Positions 44,714 to 53,879 of a stretch of DNA of 64,000 nt are shown here, piece after piece (positions within the stretch are counted from its first letter, which is position 1; each line of letters opens with the position of its first letter). A program made the translations under genes and the position numbers. The DNA lies in the NCBI RefSeq assembly GCF_001010415.1, contig NZ_JPLE01000043.1, positions 40,296 to 104,295 of the forward strand, in the 5' to 3' direction. The notes under the pieces were generated by a model, which was not told the DNA's origin, made no database searches, and saw only the letters and a list, made by a program, of their open reading frames with translations. The DNA comes from Xanthomonas pisi DSM 18956. GTDB lineage: Bacteria > Pseudomonadota > Gammaproteobacteria > Xanthomonadales > Xanthomonadaceae.

Positions 44714-47146
44714 GTGCGCCGAGCTCTCCGCCTGCTGCCCCTGCCCTTGAGCATCGCCATCTGCCTCCCGGCCATGGCTGCCGACAAGCCGTTGAACTGG
44801 GGGTTGTGCCCGGCCGTGGACCCGCTGCCTGGTTTCGATGGCGCCCCCGCCGCCGACCCCAAGGCGGCCGAGATGCGCCAGCAGCTGCCGACCGACATCG
44901 AAGGCGACCAGCTCTCCGGCACCAGCACCACCCCGCAATACCAGGGCAACGTGGCGCTCAAGCGCGGCGACCAGTTCCTGGGCGCGGACAACCTGCGCAT
45001 GGATACCGAGACCGGTAACTACATCGCCGAAGGCAATGTGCGCTACCAGGACACCTCCTTCCGCATGGTCGCCGACCGCGCCGAGGGCAACCAGGACACC
45101 GACGCCCACAAGGTCACCAACATCCAGTACCAGCTGGTGGACCGGCGCGGCAACGGCGGTGCGGAGTCGGTGGACCTGCAGGGCCAGGTCGGCCAAATGC
45201 ACCGTTCGACCTATACCACCTGCGATCCCTCGCAGCCGATCTGGCGGGTGCGGGCGCCCGAGATCGACGTCGACAACGAAGAAGGCTTCGGCACTGCGCG
45301 TAACGCCGTGCTGCAGATCGGCAAGGTACCGGTACTGTACTTCCCGTGGTTCAAGTTTCCGATCGACGACCGTCGCCAGACCGGTCTGCTGTTCCCGCAG
45401 TTCGGCCTGTCCGGGCGTAACGGCTTCGATTACCTGCAGCCGATCTACCTGAATCTGGCGCCCAATTACGACGCCACCTTGTTGCCGCGTTACATGAGCA
45501 AGCGCGGTTTCATGTTCGGCACCGAGTTCCGATACCTGTACGACGGCGGTCGCGGCGAAATCACCGGTAACTACCTGCCCAACGACAAGCTGCGCGACAA
45601 GGACCGCGGCAGCGTGTTCTACAGCGGCTACCACAACGTCAACACCTACTGGCAGGCGCGCAGCAGTATTTCCTGGGTCAGCGACACCCGCTATGTGGAA
45701 GACTTCACCAGCCGCCTGAACGGCATGGGCTCGGCCTCCAGCCTACAGAGCACGATCGGCATTTACGGCACCGGCGAAACCTGGACCGCCGGATTGATGG
45801 CCGACCGCTGGCAGCTGACCGACTACACCCTGGACGAGCGAGCCCTGCCCTACAACCGGCAGCCGCGCGCGTATTTCACCTGGGAAAAACCGTTCGGTAT
45901 TTTCGAAGCCGGTGTCTATGCCGAGGCGGTGCGGTTCACCCATGACGATTCGTATCGGGTGGATTTCATCCCGAACACCAACGGCAATAACAACAACAAC
46001 GGCGACGAATACGTCCGCACCAATGTCCGTAACTATGACTATGGCAGCGGCTCGCGCCTGGACGTCAAACCCTACATCTCGATGCCGCTGTCGGGCGCGG
46101 CGTGGTTTTTGACGCCTACGGTGGCCTGGCGTTACACCGCCTACCAGTTGGACTCGACCCTGGCCAACACGCAACCGCTGACTGGCGACCGTTCGCCAAC
46201 GCGTAGCCTGCCGATCGCCTCGCTGGATGCCGGCCTGTACTTCGATCGCGAGACCTCGGTTTTCGGCACCAACTATCTCAACACGCTGGAACCGCGCATG
46301 TACTACCTGTACGTGCCTTACCGCGATCAGGACGACCTGCCGGTCTTCGATACCCGCCCGTTTACCTTCAGCTACGGCCAGCTGTTCCGCGACAGCCGTT
46401 ATACCGGCGCCGATCGCCAGAACGATGCCAACCAGTTGACCTTGGCGGTCACCTCGCGCTGGCTGCGCCAGGACGATGGACGCGAGAAGCTGTCGCTGAG
46501 CGCCGGACAGATCCTGTACTTCAACGATTCGCTCGTCACGATCAATAACAGCACCAATTCCGCTGCCGGCAGCGAGCAACCCGTCCAGCAAGGCAAGTCC
46601 GCCTGGGTGGCCGATGCCAACTACATGATCAACGACCGCTGGTCGATGGGCGCCACGTATCAGTGGAACCCGAACTCGCGCAAGGAAGATCTGGCCAGCC
46701 TGCGCACGCGCTATCTGCTGGGCAACGACGGCATCATCAATCTGGCGTACCGGTATCGTCGCGATCTGATCAGTAACAACGACCAGCTCAAGCAGGCCGA
46801 TTTCTCGTTCCTGTATCCGATCAACCCTACCTGGAGTGCGGTCGGACGCTATTACTACTCGCTGCTGGACCGCAAGCCGCTGGAAATCATCGGCGGCGTG
46901 CAGTGGGACAGCTGCTGCCTGGCGGTGCGCGCGCTGGTGCGCCGGTTCGTGCGCAACCGCGACGGCGAGATGGACAACTCGATCCAGTTCGAGTTCGTAC
47001 TGAAGGGCTTGAGCTCGTTCGGCCAGAACACGGACCGCACTTTGCGCCGTGCTATTCTCGGTTATTACCGCGACGACCTGTACCTGGTCCCGCCCAGCAA
47101 CACCACGACCAATCCGGACGATTACGATCCGAACCTGATTCCATGA
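44714..47146 (+). CDS. lptD: LPS-assembly protein LptD
   Basis: An about 810-residue outer-membrane barrel that inserts lipopolysaccharide with LptE. Signal peptide LRLLPLPLSIAICLPAMA; N-terminal OstA-like jellyroll (EGDQLSGTSTTPQYQGNVAL, MRMDTETG-like repeats); then a large beta-barrel. The four cysteines needed for LptD maturation are present: GLCPAV, TTCDPS and the adjacent pair SCC near the C terminus. A GTG start at 44714 is used; a TTG at 44699 is also possible. First gene of the lptD-surA-pdxA-rsmA-apaG-apaH operon. Confidence 0.95.
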   Translation: MRRALRLLPLPLSIAICLPAMAADKPLNWGLCPAVDPLPGFDGAPAADPKAAEMRQQLPTDIEGDQLSGTSTTPQYQGNVALKRGDQFLGADNLRMDTETGNYIAEGNVRYQDTSFRMVADRAEGNQDTDAHKVTNIQYQLVDRRGNGGAESVDLQGQVGQMHRSTYTTCDPSQPIWRVRAPEIDVDNEEGFGTARNAVLQIGKVPVLYFPWFKFPIDDRRQTGLLFPQFGLSGRNGFDYLQPIYLNLAPNYDATLLPRYMSKRGFMFGTEFRYLYDGGRGEITGNYLPNDKLRDKDRGSVFYSGYHNVNTYWQARSSISWVSDTRYVEDFTSRLNGMGSASSLQSTIGIYGTGETWTAGLMADRWQLTDYTLDERALPYNRQPRAYFTWEKPFGIFEAGVYAEAVRFTHDDSYRVDFIPNTNGNNNNNGDEYVRTNVRNYDYGSGSRLDVKPYISMPLSGAAWFLTPTVAWRYTAYQLDSTLANTQPLTGDRSPTRSLPIASLDAGLYFDRETSVFGTNYLNTLEPRMYYLYVPYRDQDDLPVFDTRPFTFSYGQLFRDSRYTGADRQNDANQLTLAVTSRWLRQDDGREKLSLSAGQILYFNDSLVTINNSTNSAAGSEQPVQQGKSAWVADANYMINDRWSMGATYQWNPNSRKEDLASLRTRYLLGNDGIINLAYRYRRDLISNNDQLKQADFSFLYPINPTWSAVGRYYYSLLDRKPLEIIGGVQWDSCCLAVRALVRRFVRNRDGEMDNSIQFEFVLKGLSSFGQNTDRTLRRAILGYYRDDLYLVPPSNTTTNPDDYDPNLIP

Positions 47147-48534
47147 CCAAGCCTTTCTCTGTTCTTCTTGCCTCGTTGCTGGTACTCACCAGCACGGTCT
47201 CGCCGCTGGCATCGGCGCAGCAATCCCAGCCGCTGGATCGCATTGCCGCCATCGTCGATGAAGACGTGGTGCTGCAGAGCGAACTCGATCGCGCTGTGCG
47301 CAACGTCAAGTCGCAGTACGCTGGTCGCGAAAACCAGCTGCCGCCGGACGATGTCCTGCAGCGGCAGGTGCTCGAGCGCCTGGTCCTGGTCAAGTTGCAG
47401 GTCGGCCGTGCCGACGGCAGCGGTATCCGCGTCAGCGACGAGGAACTCAACCGCGCCATTGCCAGCATCGCCCAGCAGAACGGCACCACCGTGGATGGCT
47501 TGCGCCAGAAGCTGGCCGCCGATGGCATGGCCTACGGCGATTTCCGCGCTTCGGTGCGCGATGAAATCATCGTGCAGCGCCTGCGCCAGAGTTTTGCGCA
47601 GAGCCGCATCAGCGTGAGCGAAGGCGAAGTGGATACCGCGCTGGCCCAACAGGCCACGACCGGTAGCCAGTTCCACCTGGCGCATATCCTGGTGGGCCTG
47701 CCGGAAGGCGCGACCGCCGACCAGATCGCCACCGGGCAAAAGAAGGTCGATGGCGTCAAGGCTTTGATCGACAAGGGCGAACTGGACTTCTCCGCGGCAG
47801 CGGTGCGGTACTCGGATAGCCCGAACGCGCTGGAGGGCGGCGACCTGGGCTGGCGTAGCCTGGACGAAATCCCCAACGCATTCGCCCAGCTGATCCGCGA
47901 CATGCAGCCCGGCCAGGTAGCCGGTCCGCTGCGTGGCCCCAGCGGCTTCCAGCTGCTCAAGCTGGTGGAAATGCGCGACGCCAATGCCGGCGGCGAAAAG
48001 AAGATGGTCACCGAGTACAACGCGCGCCACATCCTGGTCCGCATCGGCGACAACCAGACCGACGCGCAGGCCAAGGCCAAGATCGACACGCTGCGGGCAC
48101 GCATCGCCGGCGGCGCCGATTTCCAGGCAACGGCCAAGGAGTCCTCCGAGGACACCAATAGCCGTGGCCAGGGTGGCGATCTGGGCTGGTTCCCGGCCGA
48201 CGCGTTCGGCCCGGACTTCGGCAAGCAGGTCGAAAGCCTGGCCGACGGCGCGGTCTCCGAGCCGTTCCGCACGCAGGCCGGCTGGCACATCGTGCAGCGG
48301 GTCGGCAGCCGTCAGACCGACGTCAGCGCGGAAAACCAGCGTGCACAGGTCCGTGAAACCATCGGCCGTCGCAAACTGGAAGAGGAATACAACCGCTACC
48401 TGCAGGAACTGCGTGGCGAGGCGTATGTGAGCTACCGCACCGGCGATCGCGCCGACGGCAACGCAACCGCCGAGCCCACCAAGACCGCGGAACCCGCTGC
48501 CCCTACCCCTCCGCCGGCACATCCGGCGCGCTGA
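47143..48534 (+). CDS. surA: Periplasmic peptidyl-prolyl isomerase and outer-membrane-protein chaperone SurA
   Basis: A 463-residue protein with signal peptide (VLLASLLVLTSTVSPLASA), the SurA N-terminal chaperone domain (LDRIAAIVDEDVVLQSELDR) and two parvulin domains (from FHLAHILVGLPEG and from YNARHILVRIGDN). The C-terminal tail is a Pro/Ala-rich extension of about 30 residues (PAAPTPPPAHPAR) not found in E. coli SurA. It chaperones barrels such as LptD, whose gene it overlaps by four bases. Confidence 0.96.
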   Translation: MTKPFSVLLASLLVLTSTVSPLASAQQSQPLDRIAAIVDEDVVLQSELDRAVRNVKSQYAGRENQLPPDDVLQRQVLERLVLVKLQVGRADGSGIRVSDEELNRAIASIAQQNGTTVDGLRQKLAADGMAYGDFRASVRDEIIVQRLRQSFAQSRISVSEGEVDTALAQQATTGSQFHLAHILVGLPEGATADQIATGQKKVDGVKALIDKGELDFSAAAVRYSDSPNALEGGDLGWRSLDEIPNAFAQLIRDMQPGQVAGPLRGPSGFQLLKLVEMRDANAGGEKKMVTEYNARHILVRIGDNQTDAQAKAKIDTLRARIAGGADFQATAKESSEDTNSRGQGGDLGWFPADAFGPDFGKQVESLADGAVSEPFRTQAGWHIVQRVGSRQTDVSAENQRAQVRETIGRRKLEEEYNRYLQELRGEAYVSYRTGDRADGNATAEPTKTAEPAAPTPPPAHPAR

Positions 48535-48538
48535 GTCG

Positions 48539-49510
48539 GTGACGGTGCCGTCGCTCGCGCTGGTGCCAGGCGAGCCGGCCGGGATCGGGCCGGAGCTGTG
48601 CATCCGGCTCGTCCAGCAGCCGCGCTCCGATGCGCAGCTGGTTGCCTACGCCGACCCCGACACCCTGAACAGCGCCGCCAAGGCGCTGTCCTTGTCTGTG
48701 CGCCTGCTCGATCCAGACCAGCCGGCTCGCCTGCCGGGCGATCTGCCGTTGTTTCCGATTCGCCAGGCCGTCCAGACCCGCTTCGGCACCGCCGACCCGG
48801 CCAATGCAGCGGCCGTCATTGCCGGCCTGCGTACCGCCGCTGGCGACTGCCTTGCCGGACGTCTGCAGGGCATCGTGACCGGCCCGGTGCACAAGGCGGT
48901 CATCAACGCCGGCGGCATCGCCTATACCGGCACCACCGAATTGCTGGCCGAACAGGCCCACTGCCCGGTAGTGATGATGCTGGCCAACAGCATCGTGCGC
49001 GTGGCACTGGTGACCACGCACCTGCCGCTGCGTGCGGTGGCCGATGCGATCACCGCCGACGCGGTTGCGCGTTGCCTGCGCATCACCCATGCCGCGATGC
49101 GTCGCGACTTTGGGCTGGAGAACCCACGTGTCGCCGTGCTCGGCCTCAACCCCCACGCGGGCGAAGACGGCCACCTGGGCCGCGAAGAACTGGACATCAT
49201 CATCCCGGTGCTGGAGCAGCTGCGCGGCGAAGGCATGCAGCTGATCGGCCCATTGCCTGCGGACACCGCCTTTTTGCCGCAGAAACTGGGCGGTTTCGAT
49301 GCGGTGGTGGCGATGTACCACGACCAGGGCCTGCCGGTACTCAAGTACAGCGGTTTCGAGCAGGCGGTGAACATCACCCTGGGCCTGCCCTACCCGCGCG
49401 TGGCGGTGGATCACGGCACCGCCCTGGAACTGGCCGGGCGCGGCATCGCCGATCCATCCAGCCTGATGGCGGCAACGGCGCTGTGCGCACGCCTGGCGGC
49501 ACGCAGCTAG
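48539..49510 (+). CDS. pdxA: 4-hydroxythreonine-4-phosphate dehydrogenase
   Basis: A 323-residue NAD- and metal-dependent enzyme of pyridoxal phosphate synthesis. Family motifs: PGEPAGIGPEL, VTGPVHKAVINAGG (metal-binding His), LNPHAGEDGHLGREE and YHDQGLPVLKY. It starts with GTG five bases after surA and ends 115 bases before rsmA, the conserved gammaproteobacterial order. Confidence 0.95.
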   Translation: MTVPSLALVPGEPAGIGPELCIRLVQQPRSDAQLVAYADPDTLNSAAKALSLSVRLLDPDQPARLPGDLPLFPIRQAVQTRFGTADPANAAAVIAGLRTAAGDCLAGRLQGIVTGPVHKAVINAGGIAYTGTTELLAEQAHCPVVMMLANSIVRVALVTTHLPLRAVADAITADAVARCLRITHAAMRRDFGLENPRVAVLGLNPHAGEDGHLGREELDIIIPVLEQLRGEGMQLIGPLPADTAFLPQKLGGFDAVVAMYHDQGLPVLKYSGFEQAVNITLGLPYPRVAVDHGTALELAGRGIADPSSLMAATALCARLAARS

Positions 49511-49625
49511 AGTCGCGTCGCTCCTGCGCGAGCGCCGCAGGTCAGGGGTGACTTCCCTCGCTGTTACGGCGGCCACACGCAGCACCGACACCGCGTGCAG
49601 CCGCCGGCTCCGTTAAACTGCGCGC

Positions 49626-50414
49626 ATGAATCCTTCCTTCAGCGCACCGGCCAAGAAGTCGCTTGGCCAGCACTTTCTTGCCGACCGGTATTACATCGAC
49701 CGGATCGTCCAGGCGGTGGACCCGCGCGCCGGCCAGCACCTGGTCGAAATCGGTCCCGGTCAGGGCGCCATCACCTTTCCGCTGCTGCGCAAGCATGGCG
49801 CGTTGACGGTGATCGAGTTCGATCGCGACCTGATCGCACCATTGACCGAGGCGGCCGCACCGATCGGCCAGCTGGGCATCATCCATCGCGACGTGCTCAG
49901 CGTGGATTTCACCGAACTGGCCAACGGCACGCCGATCCGGCTGGTCGGCAACCTGCCTTACAACATCTCCTCGCCGATCCTGTTCCATGCGCTGGACCAT
50001 GCCGCTGCGGTGGCGGACATGCACTTCATGCTGCAAAAGGAAGTGGTCGACCGCATGGCCGCCGGTCCCGGCAGCAAGGTCTATGGCCGGCTCAGCGTGA
50101 TGCTGCAGGCGTATTGCGAGGTCACCGCGCTGTTCGTGGTGCCGCCAGGCGCGTTCCGGCCGCCACCGAAAGTGGACTCGGCGGTGGTCCGGCTGGTGCC
50201 ACGCGATGCGGCATCGGTCACGATCAACGATCGCCGTCGCTTTGCCGATGTGGTGCGCGCCGGCTTCGGACAGCGTCGCAAGACGCTGCGCAATGCCCTG
50301 TCCACCGTCTGCGAACCTGCGCATTTCGAGGCAGCCGGCGTGCGTCCGGATGCCCGCGCCGAACAACTCGAGGTCGCCGATTTCATCCGGCTGGCCAATG
50401 TCGAGCTGGCTTGA
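49626..50414 (+). CDS. rsmA: 16S rRNA (adenine-1518/1519-N6)-dimethyltransferase
   Basis: A 262-residue KsgA-type rRNA dimethyltransferase acting late in 30S assembly. Motifs: KKSLGQHFLAD, the SAM loop LVEIGPGQGAITFPLL, catalytic NLPYNISSPILFH and C-terminal FGQRRKTLRNAL. Start ATG fits the family N terminus. Within the lptD-to-apaH operon. Confidence 0.96.
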   Translation: MNPSFSAPAKKSLGQHFLADRYYIDRIVQAVDPRAGQHLVEIGPGQGAITFPLLRKHGALTVIEFDRDLIAPLTEAAAPIGQLGIIHRDVLSVDFTELANGTPIRLVGNLPYNISSPILFHALDHAAAVADMHFMLQKEVVDRMAAGPGSKVYGRLSVMLQAYCEVTALFVVPPGAFRPPPKVDSAVVRLVPRDAASVTINDRRRFADVVRAGFGQRRKTLRNALSTVCEPAHFEAAGVRPDARAEQLEVADFIRLANVELA

Positions 50415-50450
50415 GCGCCACTCCCACGCTGTTTTATTTAGACTTTTCCC

Positions 50451-50834
50451 ATGCAAGATGATCCACGCTATCGGGTCGAGGTCGAGGTGTCGCCGCGCTT
50501 CCTCGCTCATCAATCGACCCCGGAGGAAGGCCGCTATGCCTTCGCCTACAGCATCCGCATCCACAACGCGGGCGCGGTGCCCGCGCGCCTGATCGCGCGC
50601 CATTGGCAGATCACCGACGCCAACGGCCGCACCGAGCAGGTGGACGGCGAAGGCGTGGTCGGCGAGCAACCGTGGCTGCGCCCCGGCGAAGCCTTCCATT
50701 ACACCTCGGGAGTGCTGCTGGAAACCGAGCAGGGCCAGATGCAAGGCCACTACGACATGGTGGCCGACGATGGCACCGAATTCACCGCCCCGATCGCCGC
50801 CTTTGTGCTGAGCGTACCCAGGACGCTGCACTGA
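50451..50834 (+). CDS. apaG: ApaG protein
   Basis: A 127-residue fibronectin-III-like protein: [49 protein letters not shown] and [10 protein letters not shown]. It is the usual partner of apaH; biochemical role unclear (linked to metal or diadenosine polyphosphate metabolism). Confidence 0.95.
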   Translation: MQDDPRYRVEVEVSPRFLAHQSTPEEGRYAFAYSIRIHNAGAVPARLIARHWQITDANGRTEQVDGEGVVGEQPWLRPGEAFHYTSGVLLETEQGQMQGHYDMVADDGTEFTAPIAAFVLSVPRTLH

Positions 50835-50862
50835 TGACTGCTGGATTGAGGGAGCGCACGCG

Positions 50863-51891
50863 ATGAGCGTCTGGGCAATTGGCGACCTGCAAGGTTGCTA
50901 CGACATCACCCAGCGATTGCTGGAGAAGATCAATTTCGATCCCGCACAGGACACGCTGTGGTTCTGCGGCGATCTGGTCAACCGCGGCGGGCAATCGCTG
51001 GAGACGCTGCGCCTGGTGCATTCGCTGCGCGCGCACAGCGTGGTGGTACTGGGTAATCACGATTTGTCGCTGCTGGCGATCGGCGCGCGCTCGGAAGAAG
51101 AACAACGCAAGGTCAATCCGGATCTGCAACGCATCGTGCTGGCCGAGGACCGCGACGTCTTGCTGGACTGGCTGCGCATGCAGAAGCTGGCGCACGTGGA
51201 CCGCGAACTGGGCTGGATGATGATCCACGCCGGACTGGCGCCCAAATGGACCACGCAGCTGGCCGAAAAACATGCGCGCGAAGTCGAGCAGCAGTTGCAG
51301 GGCGGCGGCTATCGCAAACTGTTGCGCAACATGTATGGCGACCAGCCCGGCTGGTCGCCGGGCTTGAGCGGGTACGACCGCAGCCGCGCGATCATCAACC
51401 TGTTCACGCGCATGCGCTATTGCACACCGCGCGGGCGCATCGCCACCGACGACAAGGGCACGCCGGGCACGCAGGCACAAGGACTCTACCCGTGGTTCGA
51501 AGTGCCGGGCCGGGTCGAGCGCGATCTCAAGATCGTATGCGGCCACTGGTCCGCGCTGGGGCTCACCATCACCCAGGGCGTGCATGCCATCGATACCGGC
51601 GCAGTGTGGGGCGGCAAGCTGACCGCCCTGCAGCTGGATACCGAGGAGCTGCGCGTGGTGCAGGTGCCGGGGCGCGAAGTCACCGCCCCCGCCGCACCTG
51701 CCGCGCACGCGCCGCGGCGTCCACGCGAAGGCCAGGGCCGCCCGCGCGGGCGTGGCCGTGGACGTGGCGGAAACGGCGCTGGCGGCGGTGCCGGTGGCAG
51801 CGGCGGCGCCAATGGCAAGGGCGCCGCCGCGCCCAATGCCGGTGAGACCGGCGCCGGCACCGCGCGCCCAGCCAATCCGGCAGCGGAATAA
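50863..51891 (+). CDS. apaH: Diadenosine tetraphosphatase with Arg/Gly-rich C-terminal tail
   Basis: A 342-residue symmetrical Ap4A hydrolase, also known as a decapping enzyme for Np4-capped RNA. Metallophosphatase motifs: IGDLQGCYD, FCGDLVNRGGQSLE, VLGNHDLSLLAIG and the late CGHWSALG. The catalytic part ends at about residue 275, the length of the E. coli enzyme. It is followed by an extra 65 residues of low complexity: PRRPREGQGRPRGRGRGRG, then Gly/Asn/Ala stretches. The tail resembles eukaryotic RGG boxes that bind RNA. Last gene of the operon. Confidence 0.94.
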   Translation: MSVWAIGDLQGCYDITQRLLEKINFDPAQDTLWFCGDLVNRGGQSLETLRLVHSLRAHSVVVLGNHDLSLLAIGARSEEEQRKVNPDLQRIVLAEDRDVLLDWLRMQKLAHVDRELGWMMIHAGLAPKWTTQLAEKHAREVEQQLQGGGYRKLLRNMYGDQPGWSPGLSGYDRSRAIINLFTRMRYCTPRGRIATDDKGTPGTQAQGLYPWFEVPGRVERDLKIVCGHWSALGLTITQGVHAIDTGAVWGGKLTALQLDTEELRVVQVPGREVTAPAAPAAHAPRRPREGQGRPRGRGRGRGGNGAGGGAGGSGGANGKGAAAPNAGETGAGTARPANPAAE

Positions 51892-51920
51892 GCCTCCGGC
51901 CGCCGTCGTAACGGGGTGGC

Positions 51921-53024
51921 TCAGGCCAGCGCGGACTGCGCGCGTTGCGCTTCCAGCGCACGCACGCGCGGCAGCACTTCCCGGCCGAAGTATTCCACCT
52001 CTTCGATGAAGTGCAGGAAGCCGCACAGCACCAGATCCACGCCCACCTCCTGCAGGGCCAGGATGCGCTCGGCAATCTGTTGTGGCGTACCGATCAGGTT
52101 GGTGCGGAAACCGTCGTTGTATTGCACAAGGTCCTCGAAGGTGGAGGTGGCCCAATTGCCCTCGCCCTCCGGCGATGCCTGCCCCGCCTGCCGCGCGGCA
52201 TCGGCGAACGCCTTGACCGCGTCGACATGCGCATGCGCGATGATTTCCTGCAGCACCGCCTGCGCTTCCTGTTCGGTATCGCGCGCGATCACGAAGGCGT
52301 TGACGCCGACGCGAACGCGGTGGTCGTTGGCGGCCGCCTTGGTCTGCAGATCCTGGATCTGTACGCGCAACTGCTCTGGCGTGTTGCCATTGGTGAAATA
52401 CCAATCCGACACGCTTGCCGCGTTGTCGCGCGCCGCGCGCGAACTTCCGCCCTGAAAGATCTCCGGGTGCGGCTTCTGCAGCGGCTTGGGACTGAGGGTG
52501 TAGTTGTTGAAACGGTAGAAATCGCCATGGAAACTGAAGGCATCCTGGGTCCAGATCCCCTTCAGTACCTGGATGAATTCCCTGGAGCGCCGATAGCGCT
52601 CGTCGTGTTCCAGCCACGGCTCACCGATGGCAACGAACTCGCCCTTGAACCAGCCACTGACCACATTGATCGCAATGCGCCCGTTGCTGATGTGGTCGAT
52701 GGTGGCGATCTGCTTGGCTACCACGGCCGGCGCCCACGGGCCTGGCAGGATAGCGGCCAACACCTTCAAGCGAGAGGTGGAATGCAGCAAGGCCTGACTG
52801 AAGGACACTGACTCATGCTGATGCTCGGCGCCATAGCCGGCGGTAAAACGGATCTGGGTCAGCGCGTAATCGAAGCCGGCGTGTTCGGCAGCCTGCGCAA
52901 GCCGCACGTTATAGTCCAGACTCCAGTCGGTGCGCTGCTCGATCGTGCTGACAACCAGCCCGCCGCTGACGTTGGGAACCCAGTAGGCGAAGGTCAGCGG
53001 CGCAGCGTTGGACGAATGGCTCAT
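51921..53024 (-). CDS. sfnG: Dimethylsulfone monooxygenase SfnG
   Basis: A 367-residue FMNH2-dependent luciferase-like monooxygenase that cleaves dimethylsulfone to methanesulfinate. Signature N terminus FAYWVPNVSGGLVVSTIEQR and RTDWSLDYN, ISNGRIAINVVSGWFKGEF, and the C-terminal EEVEYFGREVLPRVRAL. Start ATG follows GCAGGAGT. A -24/-12 type promoter is readable about 140 bases upstream. Its flavin would come from the divergent FMN reductase gene. Confidence 0.92.
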   Translation of the reverse strand: MSHSSNAAPLTFAYWVPNVSGGLVVSTIEQRTDWSLDYNVRLAQAAEHAGFDYALTQIRFTAGYGAEHQHESVSFSQALLHSTSRLKVLAAILPGPWAPAVVAKQIATIDHISNGRIAINVVSGWFKGEFVAIGEPWLEHDERYRRSREFIQVLKGIWTQDAFSFHGDFYRFNNYTLSPKPLQKPHPEIFQGGSSRAARDNAASVSDWYFTNGNTPEQLRVQIQDLQTKAAANDHRVRVGVNAFVIARDTEQEAQAVLQEIIAHAHVDAVKAFADAARQAGQASPEGEGNWATSTFEDLVQYNDGFRTNLIGTPQQIAERILALQEVGVDLVLCGFLHFIEEVEYFGREVLPRVRALEAQRAQSALA

Positions 53025-53164
53025 TGAAAACTCCTGCAAGGATGGGGATTGGACGGCGTTGCACGGCGGACTGCACGCTGCCGGTCTTCTTCGGTGCTGG
53101 AAAGCACATGCATTGCGCTTTGCAGATGCAACGCGCGCATGCGGGTAACCGCCGTCGCATGCAA

Positions 53165-53180
53165 CGCACATCGCGTGCCA
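53165..53180 (-). promoter_or_regulatory. Sigma-54 promoter (-24/-12) of sfnG
   Basis: On the minus strand TGGCAC-N5-GTGC, with GG and GC exactly ten bases apart. The -24 half is consensus, the -12 half has one mismatch (GTGC for TTGC). About 140 bases upstream of the sfnG ATG. Confidence 0.55.
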
Positions 53181-53197
53181 TGCTTATCTCTACGCGA

Positions 53198-53209
53198 CAT
53201 GTCGACATG
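53198..53209. promoter_or_regulatory. Palindrome CATGTCGACATG upstream of the sfnG promoter
   Basis: A perfect 12-base palindrome lies about 20 bases upstream of the -24 element of sfnG. It is close for an enhancer site but is a candidate regulator site. Confidence 0.35.
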
Positions 53210-53692
53210 CCCACCGTGCGATCCACATCGCGTTGACCAACATCGCACGCCGCGCGAAAGCGGCTGACTCGCCGGCGAACGACCCAGTACGACAACGCGA
53301 CGCAACTTTGCGGGCTGCGCAAACACGCTCTGGCTGCGCGACACCACGCCGATATCGGTGATGTACACGCATCCGCGCGACCTCATTCGTAATGCCCGGG
53401 CGATCACGACAGCAGCCACGTCAATACCCGGGGCGCGACTGCACTGCACGCACCGGACCTTATTGAAGCGAACGATGTCACGCGTGCGATTCGTACTGCA
53501 CACCGCACTGGACGAAAGTATCGAACCAAGAAAATGCGCAAACTGCTGATCCGATGTTGCCCTGCAAACAGTTTTTCAGCGCTTATCTCCGCACGCTCTA
53601 TGCTCATACTCGTCACGACATGAAGATCGCATCGAAAATCGATTGGAACAGCCTATTTTCTGCAATTTCATTAGGTCATTCTCGATTCTGCT

Positions 53693-53720
53693 AAGCGCAC
53701 GCCATCGCTAATGGCGCTTT
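53693..53720. promoter_or_regulatory. Imperfect inverted repeat, candidate activator site
   Basis: AAGC-GCAC-GCCAT, five bases, then ATGGC-GCTT: arms pair with one internal 4-base bulge. It lies 110-137 bases upstream of the msuE -24 element, a usual place for sigma-54 activator binding. Confidence 0.4.
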
Positions 53721-53728
53721 GCCATTGC

Positions 53729-53748
53729 ACTGCATCGCGCCATGCAGT
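53729..53748. promoter_or_regulatory. Perfect inverted repeat ACTGCAT-N6-ATGCAGT, candidate SfnR site
   Basis: A 7-bp perfect inverted repeat with a 6-base spacer, 82-101 bases upstream of the msuE -24 element. Size and position fit an enhancer-binding protein such as the SfnR-type activator encoded in the same island. Confidence 0.5.
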
Positions 53749-53829
53749 CAGATGCAATTCCACGTCACCGGCACGTCGACGCGCGTTACCGTGCTTTATC
53801 CCTCTGCAGCAACAGCACAGATGTCTGGA

Positions 53830-53844
53830 TGGCACGGAGTTTGC
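53830..53844 (+). promoter_or_regulatory. Sigma-54 promoter (-24/-12) of the msuE-ssu operon
   Basis: TGGCAC-GGAGT-TTGC is a full match to the sigma-54 consensus, with GG and GC at the required ten-base spacing. The predicted start of transcription is about 25 bases before the msuE ATG. Confidence 0.85.
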
Positions 53845-53879
53845 GTGACAACTCGACACCGCCCATACAGGAATGTCGC

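Larger units (their letters stand above)
53025..53879. other. 855-bp divergent regulatory region of the organosulfur island
   Basis: No coding frame of quality is present. It holds a minus-strand sigma-54 site (53165-53180) for sfnG, a plus-strand one (53830-53844) for msuE, palindromes at 53198-53209 and 53729-53748, and an imperfect hairpin at 53693-53720. The middle (about 53560-53690) is AT-rich, as needed for DNA bending between activator and promoter. Confidence 0.65.

Noticed and set aside
53404..53616. Small minus-strand reading frame in the sfnG/msuE region
   Set aside because: Seventy codons without ribosome binding site, domain or signal; it lies in the regulatory region between two sigma-54 promoters.
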